This document shows, piece by piece, positions 1 to 5,437 of a stretch of 5,437 nt of DNA (the stretch's first letter is position 1; each line of letters begins with the position of its first letter). The stretch covers positions 1-5,437 of the forward strand of contig CAMUZD010000140.1 in NCBI GenBank assembly GCA_947165115.1, in the 5' to 3' direction. This DNA is from an uncultured Clostridia bacterium. GTDB taxonomy: Bacteria > Bacillota > Clostridia > Oscillospirales > Acutalibacteraceae. A program made the translations under genes and the position numbers. The notes beneath the pieces are model-generated. The model searched no databases. It saw nothing but the letters and a program-made list of their open reading frames with translations, and was not told the origin of the DNA.

Positions 1-9
1 CGAACACAG

Positions 10-40
10 CAATCGGCTGTCGGAAACCGACAGCCGATTG
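10..40 (-). terminator. Perfect 14-bp inverted repeat, probable transcription terminator
   Basis: Positions 10-23 and 27-40 are exact reverse complements around a 3-base loop, giving a strong GC-rich stem 33 bases past the stop codon of the surface-protein gene. On the minus strand the bases after the stem are CTGTGTTCG, only moderately T-rich before the window ends; on the plus strand the bases that follow are A-rich, so minus-strand termination fits better. A weak U-tract leaves room for a factor-dependent or mRNA-stabilising role. Confidence 0.65.
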
Positions 41-73
41 TCAATAAATAATATCGAAGTGTTGCTAAATGAT

Positions 74-3000
74 TTATCCTTTGATTTCCGTTTCGGGAAG
101 CAAGCCGAAAATTGATTTGAAAAACGCAATTAATCTTGCAAAAAACGAACTGTTGACATTTACCTTAAACTCAGCAGCTGCAGGCCTTCCGTTTGAATCA
201 GTAACAGTGTTGCCGGATTTGTCAACGACTTTGACCGTAAAGGTCTGAGATTCTTTTATCTCGCCGACATAGTATTTTACCGGACCTTTGCCTCTTGCCA
301 GCGTTTTGCCTCCGGCGGAAATAATCGTCATACTACCTTCCGGCAGATTCTCCGCCTCAGCGGTTATTGTAAGTTTTGTTCTGTATTCAATCTTTGTATC
401 GGATGGCACTTTCAGAATAATATCCCTGCCGAGAGGATTTTCCGGCTCAGAAGGTAACAGATTATCCTCAACAGTTATGATCGTTGAAACCGATTTCGTG
501 ATGCCGTTAAAGGTATAATAAATATTCAGTGGACGGGCGCCTGCCGTATTTGTGTCAACAGAAACATCGTAATCATCAATTACTTTGCTTCTGCCGTCGC
601 TGAAGAAAGCAGTAATAACCATGCCGTCTCGGCTGAACACTTCCCCTTTGTCATAAACCGATTTTTTCGGCGGATCAGAAATAACGATTCCTTCAAGAAC
701 CGTCTCGACCTCAAGCACGGCAAATTCGCTGAAATGATCGGTCTCAAAAACAATATAGTTACCGTCGAGCGATGAGGTGAATTTTACGAGCGGATCAACG
801 GGGTCATCCGTAACATGATAAACCTTGCATTTCTCAGGTGAAACGCCGTCGGGGATTCTGATTTTAACGGTTACTGCGCCGTCCGGCTGAACTTTTATGC
901 TGTTGCGAATCAGAGAAATATCATAATACAGCGCGGTTTTCACCTTGCCGCCGACTGCAAAATTGGCGCTCGCGATATTTGATGGGTCAAGCTGTTCCAC
1001 AGTCAGGGAAGTAGTGGGATAAATCTCCCGTGCCGTCGCGCCGACTATTATTCCGTGAGTATCGTTGCGAAGAGTGACTGCCGCATATTCAAGCGAATGG
1101 ATTTTATCCATTATCGTCTGAGCATATGCATTGACCGTCGCCTGCTGAGTGATATTCAGATTGCGGTCAACCGAGTTTATCGCCTGGTCGAGTTTGGCAA
1201 GCGAAGCGGCGCTCCACAGAATGCGGTCAATATTTCCGGCTGCGGCAATCGCGCTATCTACATCGCCATAGTCAGCCGGCAGATACACAAGATTGTCAAC
1301 GGCATTGTTTATTGCCGCGGCGTAGGTCGCTACAGTCTGCTGATTTGCATATGTCAGAGAATAATCGACTGCGGCAACGGCTTCATCTATATCCGCAAGG
1401 CTCTCGGCAGTAAAGAAATCTCTGTTTATTGAATTTGCCCTCTGAATTGCCGTTTCTACATCCGAATAATCCGCCGCTTTTGCGATAAGCGCGCTTATTG
1501 CGAGGTCAATGCTTGAAGCAAACGCATTGACTTTGCTCTGATATGTAATATCAAGCCCGTATTCCACGCTCTGCAGAGCGGAATTGAGATTTGCAAGCGA
1601 CTGTTCGGTATAATAATTGCGGTTGACGGCAAGCGCTCTGGAAATTGCAGCGTTTACTGCCGAATAATTTGCTTCTCTGTAAATGAGAGAATCCACAGCG
1701 GAATTAATATCCGCGGCAAGAGAATCTACCGCCGCCTGCTGTGTAATATTTGCGCTGTAGTCGACGCTCAGAACGAGCGCATCAAGCGCAAGCAGTGAAT
1801 CCGCGGTATAAAGCGAACGGGTTACGGCATTTGCTCTTGCGAGCGCCTCACTGATTGCAGTGAAATCGGCAGGCAGATACTCGAGAGCGGAGAGAGCGTT
1901 ATTTATCGCATTCGTCCACTCGTCAACCTGTTCCTGGGTGAGATCAACTTTGCTCAAATCGACTTGAGACAGTGCATTATCAAGGCGCCTGAGAGATTCG
2001 CTTGTATATAAAGTTCTGTCAACTATGTCAGCATTATTGATTGCAGAATTCAGACTATACAGCATCAAATCATTATTGCGCAAATAATCGTAGTTAATAT
2101 TGTTTGCTTCACAGTATTCCTGAATTGCCGAACTGGGATAACATTTCAAAATAAATTTAGAATTCCATGCAGTATTACCGATTGACGTTCCCGTAAATTT
2201 CAAAGTCATCGAACGAACGATTACGGTATCAGGATTACTTTGATTGAAAGCGTATTTTTCAACTTCGGGTGAAGAATATCCAAAGTCAATGGTTTTGACT
2301 CCGCAGCCTTTGAATGCCCAACCTCGGACTTTTTGCAAGTCATTGGGCAACACTATACTTTCGACGCTTGTAAAAGCTTCTTCAGCAATTATTTTAACAC
2401 TGTCCGGAACAATGAATGTTGTTGTTTCCGGAACTCTGACCAATAGATCTCTTGATTTGCTGTATACTGTCCCGTCCGCATCCGAACAGTAAAACATATT
2501 CTCCTGAGAAATAATGAATCGGAAATTAAAAGAACCGCTGTTTCCTATATAAGCAAAATCTTTGCCGAGATATATTTCTCCGTTCACTTTATAACGACAG
2601 TGAAAAGCCCAAGAACCTATGTATTGAATATCAGGTAAAGAAATATTTGATTGTTGTGATACTTGTTTTGAACAGGCAAATGCATAAACTCCTATATATA
2701 TGGCTTTTGAGCCCTCTTCAAAAACAATATCTTTCACATCGGTGAGATCAAATGCATCCCAACCGATATATTCAACACTTGCAGGTATCGTAACCGAATT
2801 GTTTGACACTTTTTGATATGCAGCTCTTTCTGAAATAGATACGGTTCCCTCCCGAATGACAAAATCCCAATCATCCAAGCTGAATTCACCTATATATTTG
2901 TGAAAACATTTTCCTATATAGAGAGGCCCGTATTCCTGATTATCAAGCCAAGGAGTATCCTCAAAAGCATTTCCGCTGACATATTCTATGCTGTCCGGAA

Positions 3001-3619
3001 AGATTACATTTGTCAGATTAGATTGCCCCTTGAAAGCACTCGGACCGATTCCCAAAGTTCCGGGAGTTATCTTATAATTTGCTCCCTGCGACGCGGATAT
3101 ACTGCCTTTATATCCGACAAGGAACTTTCCAAGATAAACTAAACCTCCGCCCTGTGAAGAATACCAACGCGTATTGCACAAAGAACGCTCATAATAATAC
3201 TCGGTGCTGGAAATAAAGGTTAATACATTATTAGCAGGTATTGTTATTGATGAAAAAGAATTGCTCAACAACCCCAAAAATCTCAGGGTTGAAGGCAGTT
3301 TCAGCGTTTGGGCTTTTTTGCAGTATGAAAGAGTATATTCCCCGATTCGGGTAATCCCTTCGCCGACAATGACGGTTTTTATAGCATCATTATAGTTTGC
3401 CCATGGAACTTCCGAGGTGAACGAGGAGTTAAAATCATATGTGCTTCCCGTTCCCGAAATAGTCAGAGTATATGTATTTACGTCGTAGTCCCACGTCGCG
3501 TTATTTCCGCACTTGAAATCAATCGCCGCATCGGCATTCAAACTCAGCTCCGGCAGAGCAAAAGAAAGCGCTCCGAAGCAAATGAGAATTGCAAGAGTGA
3601 GTGATATTATTCTTTTCAT
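74..3619 (-). CDS. Large secreted BspA-like LRR / FIVAR / Ig-like surface protein
   Basis: 1181 residues from the ATG at 3619. Domains in order: signal peptide (1-31); a BspA-type entry motif (KCGNNATWDY at 36-45, then TLTISGTG at 51-58); LRR_5/BspA repeats (~75-513) closed by a cap (496-513, SSAIQEYCEANNINYDYL); five FIVAR-like repeats of 66 residues (518-847); a beta-rich domain (~848-973); a Big_3-like Ig domain (~974-1051, with the features ISDPPKKSVYDKGE and a later FSDG); another beta domain (~1052-1155); and an amphipathic tail (1159-1174). BspA-like LRRs and FIVAR repeats occur in adhesins and cell-wall proteins, so a role in binding host, plant-fibre or neighbouring-cell surfaces is likely; the ligand cannot be told. 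There is no catalytic domain and no ordinary sortase signal. An in-frame ATG at 3634 overlaps the upstream stop (ATGA), but the ATG at 3619 has the better ribosome site and gives a normal MKR signal peptide. Probably co-expressed with, and possibly controlled by, the upstream sigma fusion. Confidence 0.9.
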   Translation of the reverse strand: MKRIISLTLAILICFGALSFALPELSLNADAAIDFKCGNNATWDYDVNTYTLTISGTGSTYDFNSSFTSEVPWANYNDAIKTVIVGEGITRIGEYTLSYCKKAQTLKLPSTLRFLGLLSNSFSSITIPANNVLTFISSTEYYYERSLCNTRWYSSQGGGLVYLGKFLVGYKGSISASQGANYKITPGTLGIGPSAFKGQSNLTNVIFPDSIEYVSGNAFEDTPWLDNQEYGPLYIGKCFHKYIGEFSLDDWDFVIREGTVSISERAAYQKVSNNSVTIPASVEYIGWDAFDLTDVKDIVFEEGSKAIYIGVYAFACSKQVSQQSNISLPDIQYIGSWAFHCRYKVNGEIYLGKDFAYIGNSGSFNFRFIISQENMFYCSDADGTVYSKSRDLLVRVPETTTFIVPDSVKIIAEEAFTSVESIVLPNDLQKVRGWAFKGCGVKTIDFGYSSPEVEKYAFNQSNPDTVIVRSMTLKFTGTSIGNTAWNSKFILKCYPSSAIQEYCEANNINYDYLRNNDLMLYSLNSAINNADIVDRTLYTSESLRRLDNALSQVDLSKVDLTQEQVDEWTNAINNALSALEYLPADFTAISEALARANAVTRSLYTADSLLALDALVLSVDYSANITQQAAVDSLAADINSAVDSLIYREANYSAVNAAISRALAVNRNYYTEQSLANLNSALQSVEYGLDITYQSKVNAFASSIDLAISALIAKAADYSDVETAIQRANSINRDFFTAESLADIDEAVAAVDYSLTYANQQTVATYAAAINNAVDNLVYLPADYGDVDSAIAAAGNIDRILWSAASLAKLDQAINSVDRNLNITQQATVNAYAQTIMDKIHSLEYAAVTLRNDTHGIIVGATAREIYPTTSLTVEQLDPSNIASANFAVGGKVKTALYYDISLIRNSIKVQPDGAVTVKIRIPDGVSPEKCKVYHVTDDPVDPLVKFTSSLDGNYIVFETDHFSEFAVLEVETVLEGIVISDPPKKSVYDKGEVFSRDGMVITAFFSDGRSKVIDDYDVSVDTNTAGARPLNIYYTFNGITKSVSTIITVEDNLLPSEPENPLGRDIILKVPSDTKIEYRTKLTITAEAENLPEGSMTIISAGGKTLARGKGPVKYYVGEIKESQTFTVKVVDKSGNTVTDSNGRPAAAEFKVNVNSSFFARLIAFFKSIFGLLPETEIKG
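467..700 (-). other. Big_3-like bacterial Ig domain of the surface protein
   Basis: Residues ~974-1051 show the family pattern: LEGIVISDPPKKSVYDKGEVF, then a GMVITAFFSDGRSKVI strand pair, a valine/tyrosine-rich strand, then AGARPLNIYYTFNGI and a closing VSTIITVE strand. Such domains are structural modules or weak carbohydrate/peptidoglycan contacts in Clostridia surface proteins; the exact function here is not evident. Confidence 0.7.
1079..2068 (-). repeat. Five tandem FIVAR-like repeats, exactly 66 residues (198 bp) each
   Basis: Unit borders fall at 2068-1871, 1870-1673, 1672-1475, 1474-1277 and 1276-1079. Each unit carries R-x-(L/Y/F)-(Y/F/W)-(T/S)-x-x-S-L near its start and, in most, a (V/I)-(D/E)-Y...(I)TQQ.-like segment followed by AxxI..A(V/I)..L. 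The marker arginine recurs at residues 535, 601, 667, 733 and 799, with no insertions or deletions. FIVAR units form helical bundles and build rod-like stalks in Gram-positive cell-wall proteins, so this section probably holds the LRR head away from the cell. Confidence 0.8.
2075..3511 (-). repeat. BspA-type leucine-rich repeat domain of the surface protein
   Basis: Irregular LRR_5-type units with the pattern ..IP.S(V/I)..I...AF.... are seen, for example SVTIPASVEYIGWDAF, FIVPDSVKIIAEEAF and SIVLPNDLQKVRGWAF. Inserted hairpins of the form W.....G.(V/L)Y(L/I)GK occur twice, 72 residues apart, and a variant (DADGTVYSKSRDLLVRVP) occurs later. The domain ends with a SSAIQEYCEANN-type cap. The repeats are diverged, so exact unit borders are uncertain. 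The middle of this region is clearly AT-richer than the rest of the gene. Confidence 0.8.
3527..3619 (-). other. Signal peptide of the surface protein
   Basis: Residues 1-31 have a basic start (MKR), a hydrophobic core (IISLTLAILICFGALSFAL) and a likely signal peptidase I site after Ala-Asp-Ala (29-31). This indicates Sec export. The core contains one Cys, but no lipobox sits at the right place, so a lipoprotein is not suggested. Confidence 0.85.
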
Positions 3620-3626
3620 ATTGGCG

Positions 3627-3631
3627 CCTCT
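3627..3631 (-). promoter_or_regulatory. Ribosome binding site for the LRR surface-protein gene, overlapping the upstream stop codon
   Basis: The minus strand reads AGAGG, seven bases, then ATG AAA AGA (Met-Lys-Arg). The first A of this motif is the last base of the TGA stop of the sigma fusion, so ribosomes ending the first gene sit on the initiation site of the second. This arrangement favours translational coupling and points to the ATG at 3619 rather than the one at 3634, whose upstream sequence lacks a comparable purine run. Confidence 0.7.
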
Positions 3632-5418
3632 CATATCAATTCATAATCAACAGAGTTTTCGACTGCATATTCATAAGCTGCCGAGCCCTCGGAACATCTG
3701 ATTGTAAGATTATCACACCCGTCAAAGGCGTCGTCGCCTATACTTGTGACGCTGTCGGGAATCGTAATTGAATTCAATGAACTGCATCCGTCAAATGCAC
3801 AATCACCGATACTGGTTAAGGTGTTAGGTAAAGAAACGGATGACAAACTTGAGCAATCAGAAAAAGACATCTGACCAATTTTGGTGACTCCCGAAGGAAT
3901 GCTGACTAAAGTTATATTTGAGCCCTCAAAAGCCTTGGTTCCAATAGCAGTTACGCTTTGTCCGTTAACAGTTGAAGGTATGCTAATTGCGCCCCCGTTA
4001 CCATTATAGCCATTTAATACGCCGCCAGATACAGAATAATCTGCACCTGTGTCATTTGTTGTTTCTGACTTCTTGGTTGTAGATGTGGTGTTGGTGGTTG
4101 TAGTAGAGGTTGTATTTTGAGTATTAGTTGTGCCGGAAGAACTCTGCTTCTCCGTTGAAACTTCATGATTCCTTTGTGTTGTTGAATCAGAAGATGGATT
4201 AGTATTTATATTTTTGCCGGTACCAGATGTTAAACTTTGACGCGTTGTTCTGGTAGTAGAAGCAGAATTCCCTTTAGTTTTTCCTTCACTTGGAGATTGG
4301 GAAGATGATGCAGTGGTGACAGGTTCATTATTACCGGTATCTTCCGACTTATCTCTATAAGTACCTGATGATTCTGAATTCTTTCTGATTGAATCAAACG
4401 TGGAAGAAATGAAGGTTTCCGAAGGATCTTGTTCTTTAATTGATTGAATAGTAGTTTCGTCTGAAGTGATTGAATAATACTCAGCATAAGGTTCCGGAAG
4501 TGTTGTGTTCTCGGTTACGACATTATCCTTTTTTGCCTTATGGTCAGAAACGATTTTCTTAGTCGCAACGCCTCCGCCTACAGCAACTGAAGCAGCAACC
4601 GCAACCGCCGCTGCTTTGACAGCAATAGAAGTGCCGACAGTTGTTGCGGTTGCTCCCACTCCGGTTGTCCCCGTTGTTACTACGGCAGCAGTCCCGGCTG
4701 AACTAATTGAACCTGAGGCAGACGCTGCTGTAGCGGATGCTGCGCTGACTGCCGCTCTGCCTAACATTGCTGACGGTATTTCAGTTTTTACATTATACGA
4801 TAACAAGGCCGCAACGAGAGGTAATATCGGAAGGCTCCAAAGAACGGTTCCGTCTTTTTGTAATTCTTTGACTTTTTTCTCGAGTTCACGCTTAGCATGA
4901 TGCAATCTGCTCATAACGGTTCCGACCGGAATGCCAAGTCTTTCTGAAATCTCTGAGTAACTGAGATTCTCAAAGTAATAGAGTTTTAATACCTCACTTT
5001 TTTTAGGATTCATTTCATCAATCATTTTGCTGATAGTTTCGATTAAATCACTTTTTTCTATGAGATTATTATCAATTATCTGAGAATTCTCTGCCAACAT
5101 CAAACGATTTTTTTCTGCAAAAAAAATCTTGCTGTGTTTATTATGTTCCAATAAGACCTTCTTACACTCATTTATAACTATCGTATTAAGCCATTTAAGG
5201 TATGCTGCAGGTTCTCTTAATCCGGAAATGTTCTTTGAAACATAATAAAAACTGTTTTGCAGTGCATCTTCAATATCTTCGTGGCTTTTCAGAAGGTGAG
5301 ACGCCGCGCTATATGCATAAGGATAGCTCATTGAATAAAGAGTATCAAAAGCCCCGTCGACACCTTTTTGGGTGTCAACCACACACTCTGTTAAACTGTT
5401 ATATTTTTTACTATCCAA
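3631..5418 (-). CDS. ECF-type sigma-70 factor fused to hydrophobic segments, Ser/Thr linker and BspA-type LRR domain
   Basis: 595 residues. Residues ~20-92 match sigma region 2: DIEDALQNSF (48-57) is the usual 2.2 core-binding motif, and YLKWLNTIVINECKK (73-87) fits 2.3-2.4. Residues ~124-186 match region 4, with the helix-turn-helix LSYSEISERLGIPVGTVMSR at 152-171. A typical ECF factor would stop near residue 190. This one continues with a hydrophobic segment (192-208), an Ala/Ser/Gly/Thr-rich stretch, a second hydrophobic segment (265-285), a Lys-rich patch (287-297), a Ser/Thr-rich linker (~298-458) and BspA-like LRRs (~460-595) ending in a cap. The expected role is to direct RNA polymerase to target promoters in response to a signal sensed by the C-terminal part; targets are unknown. 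No separate anti-sigma gene is visible. The start is a TTG with a well-placed Shine-Dalgarno; the frame stays open to the window edge, so a start further upstream is possible but unnecessary. The sigma assignment is firm; membrane anchoring and sensing are inferred. Confidence 0.9.
   Translation of the reverse strand: MDSKKYNSLTECVVDTQKGVDGAFDTLYSMSYPYAYSAASHLLKSHEDIEDALQNSFYYVSKNISGLREPAAYLKWLNTIVINECKKVLLEHNKHSKIFFAEKNRLMLAENSQIIDNNLIEKSDLIETISKMIDEMNPKKSEVLKLYYFENLSYSEISERLGIPVGTVMSRLHHAKRELEKKVKELQKDGTVLWSLPILPLVAALLSYNVKTEIPSAMLGRAAVSAASATAASASGSISSAGTAAVVTTGTTGVGATATTVGTSIAVKAAAVAVAASVAVGGGVATKKIVSDHKAKKDNVVTENTTLPEPYAEYYSITSDETTIQSIKEQDPSETFISSTFDSIRKNSESSGTYRDKSEDTGNNEPVTTASSSQSPSEGKTKGNSASTTRTTRQSLTSGTGKNINTNPSSDSTTQRNHEVSTEKQSSSGTTNTQNTTSTTTTNTTSTTKKSETTNDTGADYSVSGGVLNGYNGNGGAISIPSTVNGQSVTAIGTKAFEGSNITLVSIPSGVTKIGQMSFSDCSSLSSVSLPNTLTSIGDCAFDGCSSLNSITIPDSVTSIGDDAFDGCDNLTIRCSEGSAAYEYAVENSVDYELI
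3634..3930 (-). repeat. C-terminal BspA-type LRR units and cap in the sigma fusion
   Basis: Phe residues at 497, 519, 542 and 565 mark units of 22, 23 and 23 residues with the pattern F.(D/G)CSSL.S(V/I)(S/T)(L/I)P.(T/S)(L/V)TSIGD.A. The chain closes with EGSAAYEYAVENSVDYELI, a cap like that of the downstream protein. Three to four units is short for an LRR and would give a small binding face. Five Cys (522, 540, 545, 568, 575) mostly occupy the usual LRR_5 core position. Confidence 0.85.
4045..4521 (-). other. Ser/Thr-rich low-complexity linker of the sigma fusion
   Basis: Residues ~300-458 are dominated by Ser, Thr, Asn, Gly and Glu, densest at 427-455 (runs of Thr with Asn and Ser). The DNA here is correspondingly simple, made of ACN-type codons. 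Linkers like this are typical of exported, often glycosylated Gram-positive proteins and act as flexible stalks; that favours an extracellular location for what follows, but does not prove it. Confidence 0.75.
4561..4848 (-). other. Hydrophobic, Ala/Gly/Ser/Thr-rich segment joining sigma and linker, likely membrane-inserted
   Basis: Residues 191-286 hold two hydrophobic stretches, VLWSLPILPLVAALLSY (192-208) and IAVKAAAVAVAASVAVGGGVA (265-285), separated by a small-residue-rich, nearly uncharged stretch. Basic residues flank both ends (KKVKELQK before, KKIVSDHKAKK after). This supports one or two membrane passes. One pass puts the LRRs outside; two put them inside. Confidence 0.6.
4861..5361 (-). 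other. Sigma region 2 to region 4 block of the fusion protein
   Basis: Residues 20-186 contain both conserved ECF sigma regions with a ~30-residue linker and no region 3, as expected of the ECF class. No frameshift or missing motif is visible, so it should be able to bind core RNA polymerase and a promoter. Region 4 alone would not discriminate a sigma factor from other helix-turn-helix regulators; region 2 does. Confidence 0.88.
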
Positions 5419-5425
5419 ACAATAG

Positions 5426-5433
5426 CACCTTCT
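5426..5433 (-). promoter_or_regulatory. Ribosome binding site for the sigma-fusion gene, fixing a TTG start
   Basis: The minus strand reads AGAAGGTG followed by seven bases and then TTG. AAGGTG is a partial match to the anti-Shine-Dalgarno complement and the spacing is ideal. This supports the rare TTG start at 5418. The next in-frame ATG is codon 30, already inside sigma region 2, so it would truncate the domain. Confidence 0.7.
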
Positions 5434-5437
5434 AATC

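Noticed and set aside
77..97. LPETE near the C-terminus of the surface protein as a possible sortase motif
   Set aside because: The last residue is Glu not Gly, and only IKG follows; a sortase signal needs a hydrophobic helix and basic tail after the motif. Here the hydrophobic part comes before it.
1055..1432. Plus-strand open frame of 125 codons
   Set aside because: Lies wholly antisense to the FIVAR repeats, whose codon pattern explains the absence of stops. No family resemblance.
4060..4135. Simple-sequence DNA that might be a phase-variable tract
   Set aside because: It is degenerate Thr/Asn/Ser coding sequence with mixed codons, not a pure short-unit repeat of the type that slips readily.
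4230..4487. Minus-strand 85-codon frame inside the sigma fusion
   Set aside because: Out-of-frame reading of the Ser/Thr linker; its composition is what a +1 shift of ACN/TCN codons yields. No sign of a frameshift in the main frame, which is open throughout.
4505..4900. Plus-strand open frame of 131 codons rich in Ala, Val, Thr and Pro
   Set aside because: It is the antisense reading of the Ala/Gly/Thr-rich segment of the sigma fusion; the low-complexity GC-containing codons keep stops out. No ribosome site or recognisable domain.
5359..5376. Inverted repeat GACACC / GGTGTC near the 5' end of the sigma-fusion gene
   Set aside because: Only six pairs with a six-base loop and inside coding sequence (residues ~15-20). 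Such short repeats are expected by chance; no evidence of a regulatory role.

Overview
The window holds two long genes, both on the minus strand, filling almost all of it. Transcription runs from the right edge to the left: a sigma-factor fusion gene (about 5418 to 3631), then a very large secreted repeat protein (about 3619 to 74), then a perfect 14-bp hairpin (10-40) that probably ends the unit. The two genes abut so tightly that the ribosome binding site of the second covers the stop codon of the first, so they are almost certainly one operon. The promoter lies beyond the right edge. No RNA gene, CRISPR array, insertion sequence or plus-strand gene is supported.

The likely host is a low-to-moderate GC Gram-positive bacterium of the class Clostridia, plausibly a gut or rumen Oscillospiraceae/Ruminococcaceae-type organism. 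This is an inference from BspA-type leucine-rich repeats, FIVAR repeats, a Big_3-like Ig domain, purine-rich Shine-Dalgarno sites, a TTG start and a Ser/Thr-rich linker. No taxonomic marker gene is present.

The first gene is the most interesting. Its N-terminal ~186 residues read as a complete ECF-type sigma-70 factor (regions 2 and 4). The same chain continues through an Ala/Gly-rich stretch with two hydrophobic segments, a ~160-residue Ser/Thr-rich linker, and a C-terminal block of BspA-type leucine-rich repeats with a terminal cap. It looks like a sigma factor built into a membrane-anchored receptor, with no separate anti-sigma gene visible.

The second gene encodes a 1181-residue exported protein: signal peptide, BspA-like LRR domain, five FIVAR-like helical repeats of exactly 66 residues each, two or three beta-sandwich domains including a Big_3-like one, and a short amphipathic C-terminal tail. 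It has the same LRR class and the same kind of LRR end-cap as the sigma fusion.

A working hypothesis (inference only) is that the LRR part of the sigma fusion monitors the surface or its partner LRR adhesin, and that the sigma part controls transcription of this operon or a wider set of surface-protein genes. Whether the LRR part lies outside the membrane is not settled by the sequence.
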